From JARRNE01 sp963824085 (GTDB taxonomy: Bacteria > Pseudomonadota > Gammaproteobacteria > Chromatiales > Chromatiaceae), in NCBI GenBank assembly GCA_963824085.1, contig CAWGNT010000015.1, forward strand, positions 1-64,000: a stretch of DNA of 64,000 nucleotides, in the 5' to 3' direction. This document shows positions 1 to 8,867 of the stretch, piece after piece. Position numbers and translations under genes: made by a program. The notes below the pieces were generated by a model. The model was given only the letters and a program-made list of their open reading frames with translations, was not told the DNA's origin and did no database searches. Numbering within the stretch: the stretch's first letter is position 1; every line of letters starts with the position of its first letter.

Positions 1-431
1 CGCGGAGTATGTCGGAGATCTCGATGATGTTCTGCCCCTCCGCCATGTCCGCCAGATAGCGTCCCACCGTGTGCATGGGGATGAGGGCCTCGGCCAGGCC
101 CAGCTCCGCGCAGATGTGTCAAGCTCCCGCATCTTCGATCTTGGTCCATCACCCGACGGTAACCCAACGCATGTGCAACCAGGCTCGCAATGATGTTGGC
201 CTGATCGTCGCGGGTGAGGCAGAAGAGCAGGTCGGTGGCCGCCGGGTCCGCCTCCCTGAGGATCGCCGGTCGCGTGCCGTCACCGTGAAGGAAACCCACG
301 TCCATCTCCTCCCGCAGCCCTTCGATGATCCCCGGATCACGCTCGATGATGACGACATCATGCCCGCGCTCTGCGAGCATCCGTCCGGTGAGAATCGCCA
401 GGCTGCCGCCCCCAACGAAGACGAAACGCAT
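1..431 (-). pseudogene. trkA: TrkA-type K+ uptake regulator, 5' part, frameshifted and cut by the window edge
   Basis: Read from the ATG at 431, the first ~95 codons encode a TrkA-N (RCK) NAD-binding Rossmann domain: a glycine loop VGGGSLA, an acidic end of strand 2 (VVIIERD), then GDGT and TRDDQANI. Near 145-148 one extra base moves the reading frame. The following frame (HICAELGLAEALIPMHTVG, then RYLADMAEG) is the expected continuation but also carries a TGA at 119-121. Two lesions so close together point to a pseudogene, or to sequence errors. TrkA binds NAD(H) on the cytoplasmic side and gates TrkH; trkH lies 245 bp upstream on the same strand. Family identity is well supported. Whether the gene is truly dead is not. 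Confidence 0.75.
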
Positions 432-469
432 ATCTTTATACCGCCTGCATTTGATTTCTTCGTTTTTCG

Positions 470-569
470 GGGTCGGGTTGCGCCCGCCGCGGGACGCCGT
501 CAATTCATCCCTGAAGGCTTGACGGCCGCCTCCCTGCGGCCGACACCTCAGCCGCGCGCAACCCGACCC
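470..569. repeat. Nested palindromic intergenic repeat (copy A of the GACACGCCGT-type family)
   Basis: The outer arms GGGTCGGGTTGCGC (470-483) and GCGCAACCCGACCC (556-569) are perfectly complementary. Inside is a second inverted pair, GCCGTCAA / TTGACGGC, and a core (GACGCCGTCAATTCATCC) that matches the repeat seen near 33230, 38930, 40610, 41360 and 58560. It lies between trkH and the trkA remnant and could form a large hairpin in the shared transcript. Confidence 0.7.
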
Positions 570-675
570 TTGGGCCGAAAAGCAAAAAAAATCGCCCGAG
601 TTGGGTATATTTTCGTGTTCGGTCGAACGCAGGCGATCCGTCGGCCCGCTTGGTGACCAAGACGGCGCTGCACCG

Positions 676-2109
676 TCATCGCCTATACCAAGTGCCAGGA
701 TACACCAGGACCAAGACGGCGAGGACCTCCACCCTCCCGAGCAGCATATCGAGGGTCAAGACGAGCTTGAGACCCGGCTCGAGGGCGGGTCCCGTGATAC
801 CGGTCGAGAGCCCTACGGTGCCGATCGCCGAGACGACCTCGAAGAGCGCATCCAGCGGCGCATAGCCCGCGGCCAGAAAGGGTGTCCAGGAAGCGGCAAT
901 CACCAGCGGAAACAGCAGCAGGACAAGCATCGCGTTTTCGATCTGGTGCGCCTCCAGGGAGCGCCCGCCCACCGACGGATGCACCACGGCATGTCGGGGC
1001 AGCTGCGCACGCAGGATGGCGAGCTGGATTATCCGTATCAGGATGACCACCCGCAGCAGCTTCACACCGCCGGCGGTCGAGCCAATCCCTGCGCCCGTGA
1101 CCATAGAGAGGATTAGCACCCACTTGGACTGGGCGTCGAGCGCTGCCATGTCCACCGTCGAGAACCCCGTGCCCGTCTGAGCGGTGAGGGCCTGAAGCAG
1201 CGCATCCGCCGGCCCGAGGCTGCCGAGGCACCACAGCAGCAGCGCAACCAGCACCACCGCTGCTGCGAGCGCCCGCAGCTCCGGGTCGTGCCAGAGCTGG
1301 CTGCTGCCATGGGCGTAAGCACGGTAGAAGAGCGGAAGGGGCAAGGCACCCAGAAAGGCCACCGCGAGGAGCGCAAACTGGGCCGGGCGCCCGACGCCAG
1401 CGAGGCTATCGGCGAGGCCGGAAAAGCCGCCGGTGGAGATGGCGCTCAGGGTGTGAATCAGGGCCGGGAAAAGCGGCATCCCCGCCATCCAAACGAGTAA
1501 GAGGCCGATCGCGGTCAGCAGCGCGTAGACCGCCAACACTCGGCGCGCATGGATGCGGGTGCCCTGTGCGAGGTCCTCCTCCTCTCCCGCGGCGTTGGCC
1601 AGACGACGCGTGTCGGCCGCCCGGCCGTACGCGAGGGCGAGCGACAGCACGACGATCCCGAGGCCGCCAAACCACTGCGTCCAACTGCGAGCAAAGAGAA
1701 AAGCAGGCGATGACAAGGCCGGGTCCGAGATCATCGTCAGCCCCGTGGTCGTAACCCCGGAGACAGCCTCGAACCAGGCGTCCAGCGGCGACAACCCCGC
1801 CGTCGTCAGCGGATAGGTCATGAGGGCCGCGGCCAGCACGAACGCGAGGGCCACGACAACCAGGGCCTCGTTGGCACGCAGCGGGCTCTCTATCGCCGGG
1901 ATGCGCGCACACGCTCCGACCAGTAAGGCCGGCAGCACCGCTCCCAACAGCGAACGCAGGACCAGCTGCCAATCGCCGCTCGCCCCTGCGACTGCCGCGG
2001 GCACCGCTACCAGCACCGCCAAGACCAGTGCGAGCTGACCGAGGTGCCGACACACGACCCGCAGCCGCACCGGCTGCAGCAACGGCCGCACGTGCGGGTC
2101 GAGCGTCAC
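676..2109 (-). CDS. trkH: TrkH-family potassium uptake channel protein
   Basis: The 477-aa product is close to the ~480 aa usual for TrkH and is almost entirely hydrophobic. Four selectivity-filter-like loops are visible in order, each built around a glycine: SGVTTTGLTM, LSAISTGGFS, QTGTGFST and SAIGTVGLSTG. This is the expected four-repeat pore of the Trk/Ktr superfamily in the inner membrane. A GTG at 2109 is the apparent start. The gene follows the IclR regulator by 27 bp and precedes the trkA remnant, so the three could be one transcript. With a broken TrkA partner the channel would lack its normal gating ring unless another trkA exists elsewhere. Confidence 0.9.
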   Translation of the reverse strand: MTLDPHVRPLLQPVRLRVVCRHLGQLALVLAVLVAVPAAVAGASGDWQLVLRSLLGAVLPALLVGACARIPAIESPLRANEALVVVALAFVLAAALMTYPLTTAGLSPLDAWFEAVSGVTTTGLTMISDPALSSPAFLFARSWTQWFGGLGIVVLSLALAYGRAADTRRLANAAGEEEDLAQGTRIHARRVLAVYALLTAIGLLLVWMAGMPLFPALIHTLSAISTGGFSGLADSLAGVGRPAQFALLAVAFLGALPLPLFYRAYAHGSSQLWHDPELRALAAAVVLVALLLWCLGSLGPADALLQALTAQTGTGFSTVDMAALDAQSKWVLILSMVTGAGIGSTAGGVKLLRVVILIRIIQLAILRAQLPRHAVVHPSVGGRSLEAHQIENAMLVLLLFPLVIAASWTPFLAAGYAPLDALFEVVSAIGTVGLSTGITGPALEPGLKLVLTLDMLLGRVEVLAVLVLVYPGTWYRR

Positions 2110-2136
2110 GACAGGCGGCGCCCCACGCCGACCGAC

Positions 2137-2919
2137 CTAAACTGAATCGGAAACCGTGGCCGGGGCTTCCGCCTCAACGAAACCCAGCCGGCCCGAGATG
2201 CGACTAGCGGCATCCACGACCAGCGCGGCCCACTCGTCCCGGCGTCGATGCCGCGGGGCGGAGACGGACAAGCCGGCGACGGCCTCCCCCTGCGCGTTGC
2301 GGACCAGCGCGCCGATACAGCCGACGCCCAGCTCCGCCTCCTCATCGTCATATGCAAAGCCCAGCTCCCGCGCCTTGCGGACTTCCTTCACCAATGTCTC
2401 TGCATCCTTGACGCTGTTTCGCGTGTACTGGGGCAACCCGGTACGCAGCGCATAGCCTCGCACCTCGGCGTCGCCTCCGATCCCCAGGAAGAGCTTACCC
2501 ACCGCAGTGACGTGCAGGGGCGCGCGGCTCCCAACCACCTGCTCGACCCGCATCATGCGGCTCGACGCAACGCGCTCCACGTACACCACCTCGTCGCGGT
2601 CGCGCAGGCTCAGGTTCACGGTCTCGCCCACCTGATCCCGCAGCCACTCCATGATGGGCGGCGCCTCTCGGCGCACGTCAAGCTGGGTCTCGACCTTGGC
2701 CGCGAGCTGCAGCAAGCGCACGCCAAGCTTGTACTTGCCGCTCCCTTGTCGCTCGACGTAACCATGAGCCATCAGCGACGTAAGGATGCGCGAGGCAGTG
2801 GAAGGGTGCAGACCGGCATCGGCGGACAGCACCTTGAGACTCGCCATGCCGCCCTCGCGGGCGAGCGCATCGAGGAGTGCTGCCGCCCGATCGATCACCT
2901 GGATGGCTGTCTTCGTCAT
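2137..2919 (-). CDS. IclR-family transcriptional regulator
   Basis: 260 aa, the normal IclR length. Residues ~1-70 form a winged helix-turn-helix (LKVLSADAGLHPSTASRIL, then LTSLMAHGYVER) and ~80-250 the IclR effector-binding domain (NLSLRDRDEVVYVERV, SRAPLHVTAVGK, AVAGLSVSAP). Such proteins are cytoplasmic dimers that usually repress a neighbouring catabolic operon in response to a small organic acid. The gene is transcribed toward trkH with a 27-bp gap, an unusual partner for this family, so its targets may lie elsewhere (glyoxylate or glycolate genes are common IclR targets). The family is certain; the ligand is unknown. Confidence 0.9.
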   Translation of the reverse strand: MTKTAIQVIDRAAALLDALAREGGMASLKVLSADAGLHPSTASRILTSLMAHGYVERQGSGKYKLGVRLLQLAAKVETQLDVRREAPPIMEWLRDQVGETVNLSLRDRDEVVYVERVASSRMMRVEQVVGSRAPLHVTAVGKLFLGIGGDAEVRGYALRTGLPQYTRNSVKDAETLVKEVRKARELGFAYDDEEAELGVGCIGALVRNAQGEAVAGLSVSAPRHRRRDEWAALVVDAASRISGRLGFVEAEAPATVSDSV

Positions 2920-3281
2920 AGGGCGCCAGATTTCACTATGTGCTGCGAATTGTAGATTGCGGCAGGCACGCCCGGCGACTGAATTCTTAAGGCGATTGCC
3001 GGAAAATCATGTACCAGATTGCGCCGGATTTGCATTCGCCTGCAAGGAGCGCTGGCGGGAGCATCGCTTGCCTATGTGATTGCCGGCGCGACACGGAAGG
3101 CGGGCGAAAGGACCAGCAAGGGAAGCCACCTCTTGGTCGCGTACAAGGGGGTCCAGCAGGTCTACAGGCTCCCAATCAGCTGACCTCACAAGGTGCTTGC
3201 CAAGGCGGTACGTGATTTGGCAGAAATGAGCCTGAACACGGAATCTGATTGGAAATCTGGGATTCCTGAGGAGGTAATCTG

Positions 3282-3305
3282 ATGGGTGTCCGGCTAACCT
3301 TTTGA
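3282..3305 (+). other. Seven-codon leader-like ORF behind a strong Shine-Dalgarno
   Basis: GAGGAGGT (3268-3275) is a near-consensus ribosome binding site followed after 6 bases by ATG at 3282 and the codons for MGVRLTF, then TGA. A perfect hairpin (GAACGCG / CGCGTTC, about 3308-3327) follows immediately. The order strong SD, tiny ORF, hairpin is typical of translational attenuators or leader peptides. No regulated gene directly follows (next CDS at 3694), so the role is unproven and it may be a leftover 5' end of an older gene. Confidence 0.35.
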
Positions 3306-3407
3306 AAGAACGCGATTTGCGCGTTCCTTGAGGGTTGGATCAAGTTTCTCCGTGATCCTCGCGTAATAATACAATCAGCTAGTTAGACGCGGAGCATCAA
3401 ATAATTC

Positions 3408-3625
3408 TGAAAATGTACGGCTGAGTCCGGCGACCAGAATCCGCGTATCTGCGGCGTAAAAGCTGCCGTGATCCACGCAGGCCGGCCACGCCATGGGAGT
3501 CGAGCGGCTGGAATGCCGCGTAAGCTGCCCGTCGAATACGGGCAGGCGAAGGACAGCAACCGGCCATGGGACTAAACCGCTCGCGCGGTAGGGGGAGGTA
3601 GGCTCGCGTGAGGTTGATGGATTAG
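3408..3625 (+). ncRNA. Structured non-coding segment, possibly a HEARO/omega-RNA (IscB/IsrB guide RNA family)
   Basis: No credible ORF crosses this stretch, yet it is full of short perfect helices: CCGC/GCGG (3441-3454), GCGGC/GCCGC (3504-3519), CTGCCCGT/ACGGGCAG (3525-3545) and ACCGC/GCGGT (3576-3589). The order of single-stranded motifs near the 3' end (GCAACCGG, then CTAAACCGC hairpin, then GGTAGGGGGAGG, then CGCGTGAGG and GATGG) resembles what I remember of HEARO RNAs, the guide RNAs of IscB/IsrB transposon nucleases. That resemblance is from memory, not a covariance-model hit. No IscB/IsrB ORF follows; the next gene is a tyrosine recombinase. It could instead be the untranslated left end of the IS91-like element. 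Confidence 0.4.
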
Positions 3626-3654
3626 CGGGATGGATCTGCCTCGTCTAGAGGTTT

Positions 3655-3671
3655 GAGGTGTAGTTCACCTC
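3655..3671 (+). promoter_or_regulatory. Hairpin just upstream of the recombinase start
   Basis: GAGGTG (3655-3660) and CACCTC (3666-3671) form a 6-bp stem with a TAGTT loop, 22 bases before the ATG at 3694. The gene's likely Shine-Dalgarno (CAGGAGC) lies just downstream and outside the stem. It could influence translation or processing of the preceding RNA. Confidence 0.35.
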
Positions 3672-3693
3672 AACCCAAGACAGGAGCAGACCC

Positions 3694-4584
3694 ATGTCCA
3701 GTCACGATAATCCCATCAGCCCGTTGCGTCAGCGCATGATCGAGGACATGCGGCTGCGCAAGCTCTCGCCCAAGACCCAGAGCGGGTATCTGCGCTGGGT
3801 CAAAAGCCTCAACGGTTTTCTCAAGCGTTCGCCCGCGACGGCCACGGCGGAGGATCTGCGCCGCTTTCAGCTCGATCTGGTCGAGCGCGGTGTTGGCCGC
3901 GGGAGTGTGAACGCGGCGGTCACGGCGCTGCAGTTCTTCTTCGCTGTCACCCTCGGGCGCGGCGAGCTGATGGCCAAGATGAGCCATGTACACCAGCCGC
4001 GCAAGCTGCCGACGGTGCTCGGTCGCGAGGAGGTCGAGCGGTTTCTGGAGGCAGCCCCGGGACTGAAGTACAAGGCCGCTCTGTCGGTGGCCTACGGGGC
4101 GGGCCTGCGCGCCGCCGAGGTGGTCGCGCTGAAGGTCGACGATATCGACAGCAAGCGGATGGTCATCCGCGTCGAACAAGGCAAGGGGCGCAAGGACCGC
4201 TACGCGCTGCTCTCCCCGACGTTGCTGGAGGTGCTGCGGGCGTGGTGGCGCGAGGGCAATGCGCGCGGCAAGATGCTGCCCCACGGTTGGCTATTCCCTG
4301 GCCAGGACCCGATCAACCCGCTCTCCACGCGCCAGCTCAACCGCGCCTGTCACGCCGCCGCCGAGAAGGCCGGGATCGCCAAGCGGGTCTCGCTCCATAC
4401 CCTGAGGCACAGCTTCGCCACGGATCTGCTCGAGCACCGGGAGGACATCCGCGTCATCCAGGTGCTGCTCGGGCACAAGAAGCTGGAGACCACGGCCCTG
4501 TATGCCCAAGTGGCCACCGCCACCCTGCGTGCGGTCACTAGTCCGCTGGAGCGTTTGACCCTGACCGATCAGCCGCGTACCTGA
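3694..4584 (+). CDS. Tyrosine recombinase of the IS91-associated integrase type
   Basis: 296 aa. Residues ~10-95 are a SAM-like core-binding domain and ~110-285 the catalytic domain. The catalytic set is complete: Arg in GAGLRAAEVVAL, Lys in QGKGRKDRYALL, HxLR in LHTLRHSFATDLL, and His/Tyr in LLGHKKLETTALYAQ. It lacks the extra insert that marks integron IntI enzymes, so it should not be called an integron integrase. It sits 12 bp upstream of an IS91-type transposase; pairs of this kind are common in IS91-like elements and the two probably act together. ATG at 3694 follows CAGGAGC. Confidence 0.85.
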   Translation: MSSHDNPISPLRQRMIEDMRLRKLSPKTQSGYLRWVKSLNGFLKRSPATATAEDLRRFQLDLVERGVGRGSVNAAVTALQFFFAVTLGRGELMAKMSHVHQPRKLPTVLGREEVERFLEAAPGLKYKAALSVAYGAGLRAAEVVALKVDDIDSKRMVIRVEQGKGRKDRYALLSPTLLEVLRAWWREGNARGKMLPHGWLFPGQDPINPLSTRQLNRACHAAAEKAGIAKRVSLHTLRHSFATDLLEHREDIRVIQVLLGHKKLETTALYAQVATATLRAVTSPLERLTLTDQPRT

Positions 4585-4596
4585 GGCGGCGCGGCC

Positions 4597-5550
4597 ATGC
4601 CGCGGCAGGCACTGGAGGTTGCGGACATCTTCCGCGACCACGGACCGGCGTGGCGCCGGGAGCAGGCCGGACATTTGAGTCTCGGCCAGCTCAAGGTCAT
4701 GTCGGCAATCGAGCACTGCCGCACGGCGGCGCTCGGCGGGCACGTTGAGCGCTGCGAGGGCTGCGGCTACAGCCGGATCGCTTACAACTCCTGTCGCGAT
4801 AGGCACTGCCCAAAATGCCAGGGGGCCGTGGCCAAGCGGTGGCTCGCCGCCCGTGAGGCCGACCTGCTGCCGGTGGAGTACTACCATGTGGTCTTCACTC
4901 TACCGGCCCCGATCGGGCAGATCGCCTATTACAACAAGGCGCTGATCTATGGCTTGCTGTTTGCGGCTGCGGCCGAAACGCTACTGACCATCGCCGCTGA
5001 CCCCAAACACCTGGGGGCGCGCATCGGGCTGAGCATGGTGCTGCACACCTGGGGCTCGGCCTTGACCCATCACCCGCACGTGCACTGCATCGTGCCCGGG
5101 GGTGGGATTTCACTCGACGGCGAACGTTGGGTTGCCTGCCGGCGCGGCTTCTTCCTGCCCGTGCGGGTGCTCTCGCGACTGTTTCGAAGGCTGTTCTGCG
5201 AGAAGCTCGATGCCGCCCACCGGGCCGGTGAGCTGCAGTTCTTCGCCGAGCACCAGGCGCTGGAAAAGGCCGAAGCGTTCGCCGCGTTCTTGAAGCCGCT
5301 GCGCGACATCGACTGGGTGGTCTATGCCAAGCGCCCCTTCGCCGGACCGCAGGCGGTGCTCGCCTACCTGTCTCGCTACACCCACCGCGTGGCCATCGCC
5401 AACAGCCGGCTGATCGCACTCGATGAGAAAGGAGTCACCTTCAAGTTCAAGGACTATCGGGCCAAGGGCCGTTGCCGCTATGGGCGCATGACCCTACCGG
5501 TGGCGGAGTTCATGCGCCGCTTCCTGCTGCATGTCCTGCCGCCTGGATTT
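4597..5550 (+). pseudogene. IS91-family transposase, N-terminal 318 codons (interrupted)
   Basis: An N-terminal zinc ribbon (CEGCGYS then CRDRHCPKCQ, residues ~50-80) is followed by the rolling-circle nuclease: YYHVVFTLP, the HUH motif HHPHVHCIVPGGG and the tyrosine motif YLSRYTHRVAI. This is the Y2/HUH transposase of IS91-like elements. The normal frame stops making sense after Phe at 5548-5550, where the RIT element begins. The open frame runs on to 5631 through RIT terminal DNA and adds ~26 unrelated residues. The remaining 85 codons are at 8929-9186. The catalytic core is intact here, but the C-terminal zinc-binding tail is lost unless the insert excises. Confidence 0.85.
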
Positions 5551-5575
5551 ATGCGGAGTCCAGGGTTATGCGGAG
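5543..5575 (+). repeat. Left terminal inverted repeat of the RIT element
   Basis: 33 bases starting CTGGATTTATGCGGAG and holding two copies of TTATGCGGAG. It matches the right repeat (8868-8900, inverted) at 32 of 33 positions. A third partial subrepeat (ACTCCGCATAA) is at 5620-5631, just before the recombinase stop. Confidence 0.9.
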
Positions 5576-5631
5576 CTGTGGAGTCCGGAGCCGGTCCAGG
5601 TAGCGGAGCCGGCTCCGAGTACTCCGCATAA

Positions 5632-7524
5632 TTAGCTGCGTTGCAGTGATGCAATCAGTTTGTCGGGCACTCGGAATGTTCCCCGTTTCAGCGCCGGTGG
5701 CATGATGGCCTCGATCGCCTCGAGCTTGTCGGTTGGATCGGCGCGCAGGTACACCTCGGTCGTTTGCATGTCCGCGTGGCCCAACCACAACGAGACTTTC
5801 CGCAGGTCTCCGGTGGCCTGCAGGATCATCATCGCGCAGGTATGACTCAGCACGTGCGGTGAGACCCGCTTGCCCTTCAACGATCGACAATGCTCAGAGG
5901 CGGTACGCACATGCTTGCGCAGGACGTACTCGAAGCCGGAGCGCGTCATGGGTTGTCCGCGCGCGTTGAGGAACAGCTCCGGTGCTAACGCCTCGCCGCG
6001 CACTGCCAACCACGCCCGAACATCGGCAGCGGCTTGTTTCCACAGGGGGAGGCAGCGCTCGCGTCGCCCTTTGCCTTGGACACGGATGCTGGGCGATGAC
6101 TGGAGCTCCACCGCGGCCAAGGGCAAGCTCACCAACTCCGACACCCGCAATCCTGCCGAGAAACACAGGTGCAACATGGCCCGGTCGCGCAGACCCTCTC
6201 GCACCTGGAGGTCCGGGGCGTTGAGGATAGCCTCCATCTCGGCGATGCTCAGGTGGTCGATCAGCGCAACGTCGGTGCGCTTGAACGGAATGGCGAGAAC
6301 GCATCGGCTCTGCTCGAGGACAGCGGGCTCGCGATATTCACAGAAACGCATGAAGGACTTGATGGCCGCCAGTCGCGCGTTTCGCGTGCTGGCGGTGTTG
6401 CCTCGCTTCGTCTCGAGCTGCTCAAGGAAATCCATGATGAGTGGGGCGTCGAGCTGCTCAAGCTCCAGCGCGGAGGGATTCACGTTGAACCGTTCGCTGG
6501 CATAGAGGAAGAGGAGTTGGAAGGCGTAAGCGTAACTCTGACAGGTGTGCTCACTGGCACCGCGCTGCATGGGAAGGCGCTCGCGCAAGAACGCTGTGAT
6601 ATGGGGAGCAATGGCCGTCATGACGGCTCTCCCCAGACAAAGTCCTCGCAGCGAGCGGCGATGTCGGTCATCAGCTGCGGAGATACTTTCCAGATACCAG
6701 TAAGTACTTGCGACATGGGCATGCCCGAGATACGTCGTCAACGCAAGCATCTGAGCGCCGACATGGTCACGGGCACCGGAACAGGCTTGCAGAGCGCGGG
6801 TGGCAAACCGGTGACGAAGGTCATGAACGCGGGGTTGGCCGGGGCGATCCGGCAGTCCGGCCTCACGCAGGAGTTGCCTGAATAGGCGCGAAACGAGGCA
6901 CGGGGAGAGGGGCCGCCCAGCCAGGGACACGAACACATGCTCGTCATCCCCGCCGATCCGAGCGCGGTGCTCCAGATACTGCTCCAAAGCGCAACGGGTG
7001 GAGTCGTGGATCGGGACCAGGCGGGATTTGCGGAACTTGGTCTCCCGGATGGTTAATCCGTCGTGGATGAAGTCATCGCAGCGCAATGCGTAGGCTTCTG
7101 CCGGCCGCAGTCCGGTGACGGCGAGCAACGTGAACAGCGTCTTGTAGGTCCGTGGCCGCAGCGAGCCTGGTGGGCCCAGACGAGCGGCGGCGCAAATGAG
7201 CCGGCGCAGCTCGTCGTCGGTGAAGAGATAGGGTGTTGGGCGTGGGAGGTACCCGCAGAAGACATGCTCGGGCGGGATCTCGTGGCAGGACTCCTCGGCA
7301 TGGATGAAGCGTGCAAACCCGATGAGGCATTGGTAGCGCCGGTGGCGCTCGACCTCAGTCTTGGCTTGGGCCGCCCAATCGATCGCGCTTTTCGCCCGCA
7401 CGTTGGTATCTCCGCGGGCGTCGGCGAAGCGAACGAAATAGCGCAGATACTGCTCGGTGCTCTTCAACTTGAAGCCGGCTGCGCGACGCACGGCGAGGTA
7501 GTCGTCCACGGCTTCGGTCAGCAT
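5632..7524 (-). CDS. Fused second and third RIT tyrosine recombinases (RitB-RitC)
   Basis: 630 aa made of two complete recombinase units. The first (~1-305) has Arg in AVTGLRPAEAYAL, Lys in ETKFRKSRLV, HDLRHRFATRAL and YLGHAHVASTYWYL. The second begins near VMTAIAPHITAFLRE (~310) and has Arg in SAGLRVSELV, Lys in VQGKGRRERC and WLGHADMQTTEVYL. RIT elements normally encode these as two overlapping genes; here the junction (around 6620, where GTCATGACGG hints at a former ATGA overlap) is open in one frame. In the second unit the HxLRH box reads HVLSH: AGT at 5845-5847 replaces the catalytic Arg codon, so the third enzyme is probably inactive. The 7-bp overlap with the upstream recombinase shows coupling. 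Confidence 0.85.
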   Translation of the reverse strand: MLTEAVDDYLAVRRAAGFKLKSTEQYLRYFVRFADARGDTNVRAKSAIDWAAQAKTEVERHRRYQCLIGFARFIHAEESCHEIPPEHVFCGYLPRPTPYLFTDDELRRLICAAARLGPPGSLRPRTYKTLFTLLAVTGLRPAEAYALRCDDFIHDGLTIRETKFRKSRLVPIHDSTRCALEQYLEHRARIGGDDEHVFVSLAGRPLSPCLVSRLFRQLLREAGLPDRPGQPRVHDLRHRFATRALQACSGARDHVGAQMLALTTYLGHAHVASTYWYLESISAADDRHRRSLRGLCLGRAVMTAIAPHITAFLRERLPMQRGASEHTCQSYAYAFQLLFLYASERFNVNPSALELEQLDAPLIMDFLEQLETKRGNTASTRNARLAAIKSFMRFCEYREPAVLEQSRCVLAIPFKRTDVALIDHLSIAEMEAILNAPDLQVREGLRDRAMLHLCFSAGLRVSELVSLPLAAVELQSSPSIRVQGKGRRERCLPLWKQAAADVRAWLAVRGEALAPELFLNARGQPMTRSGFEYVLRKHVRTASEHCRSLKGKRVSPHVLSHTCAMMILQATGDLRKVSLWLGHADMQTTEVYLRADPTDKLEAIEAIMPPALKRGTFRVPDKLIASLQRS

Positions 7525-8750
7525 GATGCGACCTCCAGCCAGGGCACGACCACCTGTTCCAATAGGTCAACGTCAACCTTCGTGTAGATGTGGGTCGTCT
7601 CAATCGAGGTATGGCGCAGCACGGCACCGATGGCCTCCAGCGAGGTCCCCTGCCGCAACATGGCGGTGGCGGCCGAGTGACGCAGGAGATGAGCTCCACC
7701 GGACGGTGCGTCGATTTGGGCGAGGCGTAATGCGCGCGCCGTAATCGAGCTGACCATCCAGCGGGAAAAGGGCACGAACGGCGCAATGGCGGTGATGAAG
7801 ACGTGGGAAGTCTCCACGCACGGACGGTGATTGGCCACGTAATGCAAGAGCGCCTCGCCGACATCCTGTGGCAGCGGAAGCGCGGTTTGGCGTCGGTTCT
7901 TACCGGCGACTTGGAACAGCCCCTGCTCCCAGTCGATGTCGCTCAACTGCAGCGCCGCCACGTCGCTGGCCCGCAGCCCGAGCCTTGCTAGCAGCAACAA
8001 TACGGCCCGGTCACGCGCACCGATGGCGCTCATGCAATCACAGGTCGCGATCACCTGCTCGACCTCCTCGGCGCAGAGGTAGCTCGGCAGTGAGGAGCGT
8101 CGCCATCCGGCAATGGTTGGGATCGCGACGAGCAATTCCGGGGGGCAGCGACCCTGGGTAATCAAGAATCGCAAGAACATCCGGAGGACGGTGACGGTCG
8201 TTTTGGTTTGACTGGTCTTGTTATCGCGCGTGCGGCTAAGGACAAATCCCCGCAACTGCTTGGCCGTGTACTGCTCAGGGTGGTCGCCGAGGGCAACGAG
8301 CAGATGGCGCAGCGCCGGGCGGTAACCGTTGAGGGTCGTCTCGGTCACACCGCGCTGGGAACGCATCCAATGACAGAATGCGGTCAGCAGTTCCGGCTCG
8401 ACGGCCGGCGCGGGCGTCGCGACCAGACCCCTCGCTTCCAGAAAGTCAACGAAGTGGCGAGCGCCAAGAAAAGTCGGGCTGTACTCCCCCCGGCGACAGC
8501 GCAGGCGAGCTTGTGAATCGAGGTAACGGCCGAACGGCACCAATAGCCGCGAATCGAGGTGATCAATCATCAAGTCAGTCTGCGCGGCCCAGGCGGAAAA
8601 CCGCCCAGTACCGCGCAGATAGGCCCTCACCTTGTCGCGGCTGTAGCCCGCCCTGGCGAGGTGAGAGGCGAAGCTGTCCAGGTAGGGACCGGCAGGGCCG
8701 GAGCGAAGTTTGCGAAGCGTGAATGGGTGTTTGAAGTAAGTGGTCAACAT
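7518..8750 (-). CDS. First RIT tyrosine recombinase (RitA)
   Basis: 410 aa with a long N-terminal DNA-binding part and a C-terminal catalytic domain. All expected residues are present: Arg in ARLGLRASDVAAL, Lys in VAGKNRRQTAL, HLLRHSAATAML and LRHTSIETTHIYTKVD. It is first in the trio, transcribed from near the right end of the element, and overlaps the next recombinase by 7 bp. RIT recombinases are thought to form a mixed complex on the terminal repeats. The ~117 bp between its start and the right TIR should hold the element's promoter. Confidence 0.88.
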   Translation of the reverse strand: MLTTYFKHPFTLRKLRSGPAGPYLDSFASHLARAGYSRDKVRAYLRGTGRFSAWAAQTDLMIDHLDSRLLVPFGRYLDSQARLRCRRGEYSPTFLGARHFVDFLEARGLVATPAPAVEPELLTAFCHWMRSQRGVTETTLNGYRPALRHLLVALGDHPEQYTAKQLRGFVLSRTRDNKTSQTKTTVTVLRMFLRFLITQGRCPPELLVAIPTIAGWRRSSLPSYLCAEEVEQVIATCDCMSAIGARDRAVLLLLARLGLRASDVAALQLSDIDWEQGLFQVAGKNRRQTALPLPQDVGEALLHYVANHRPCVETSHVFITAIAPFVPFSRWMVSSITARALRLAQIDAPSGGAHLLRHSAATAMLRQGTSLEAIGAVLRHTSIETTHIYTKVDVDLLEQVVVPWLEVASC

Positions 8751-8867
8751 GCTGTCCTCCTTCCACTAGGGTCGAGAAGGACGGCAGTCTTATGCGCAGT
8801 GATTCAACAGACGTTGGGCCGCGATCCATTGATATCGTGAAGATTGCTGCCGTCCGTCAGCAGCATT

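Noticed and set aside
3694..4584. Calling the tyrosine recombinase an integron integrase (IntI) for the cassette array
   Set aside because: It lacks the IntI-specific insert and is paired with an IS91 transposase; the nearest attC is 8 kb away.
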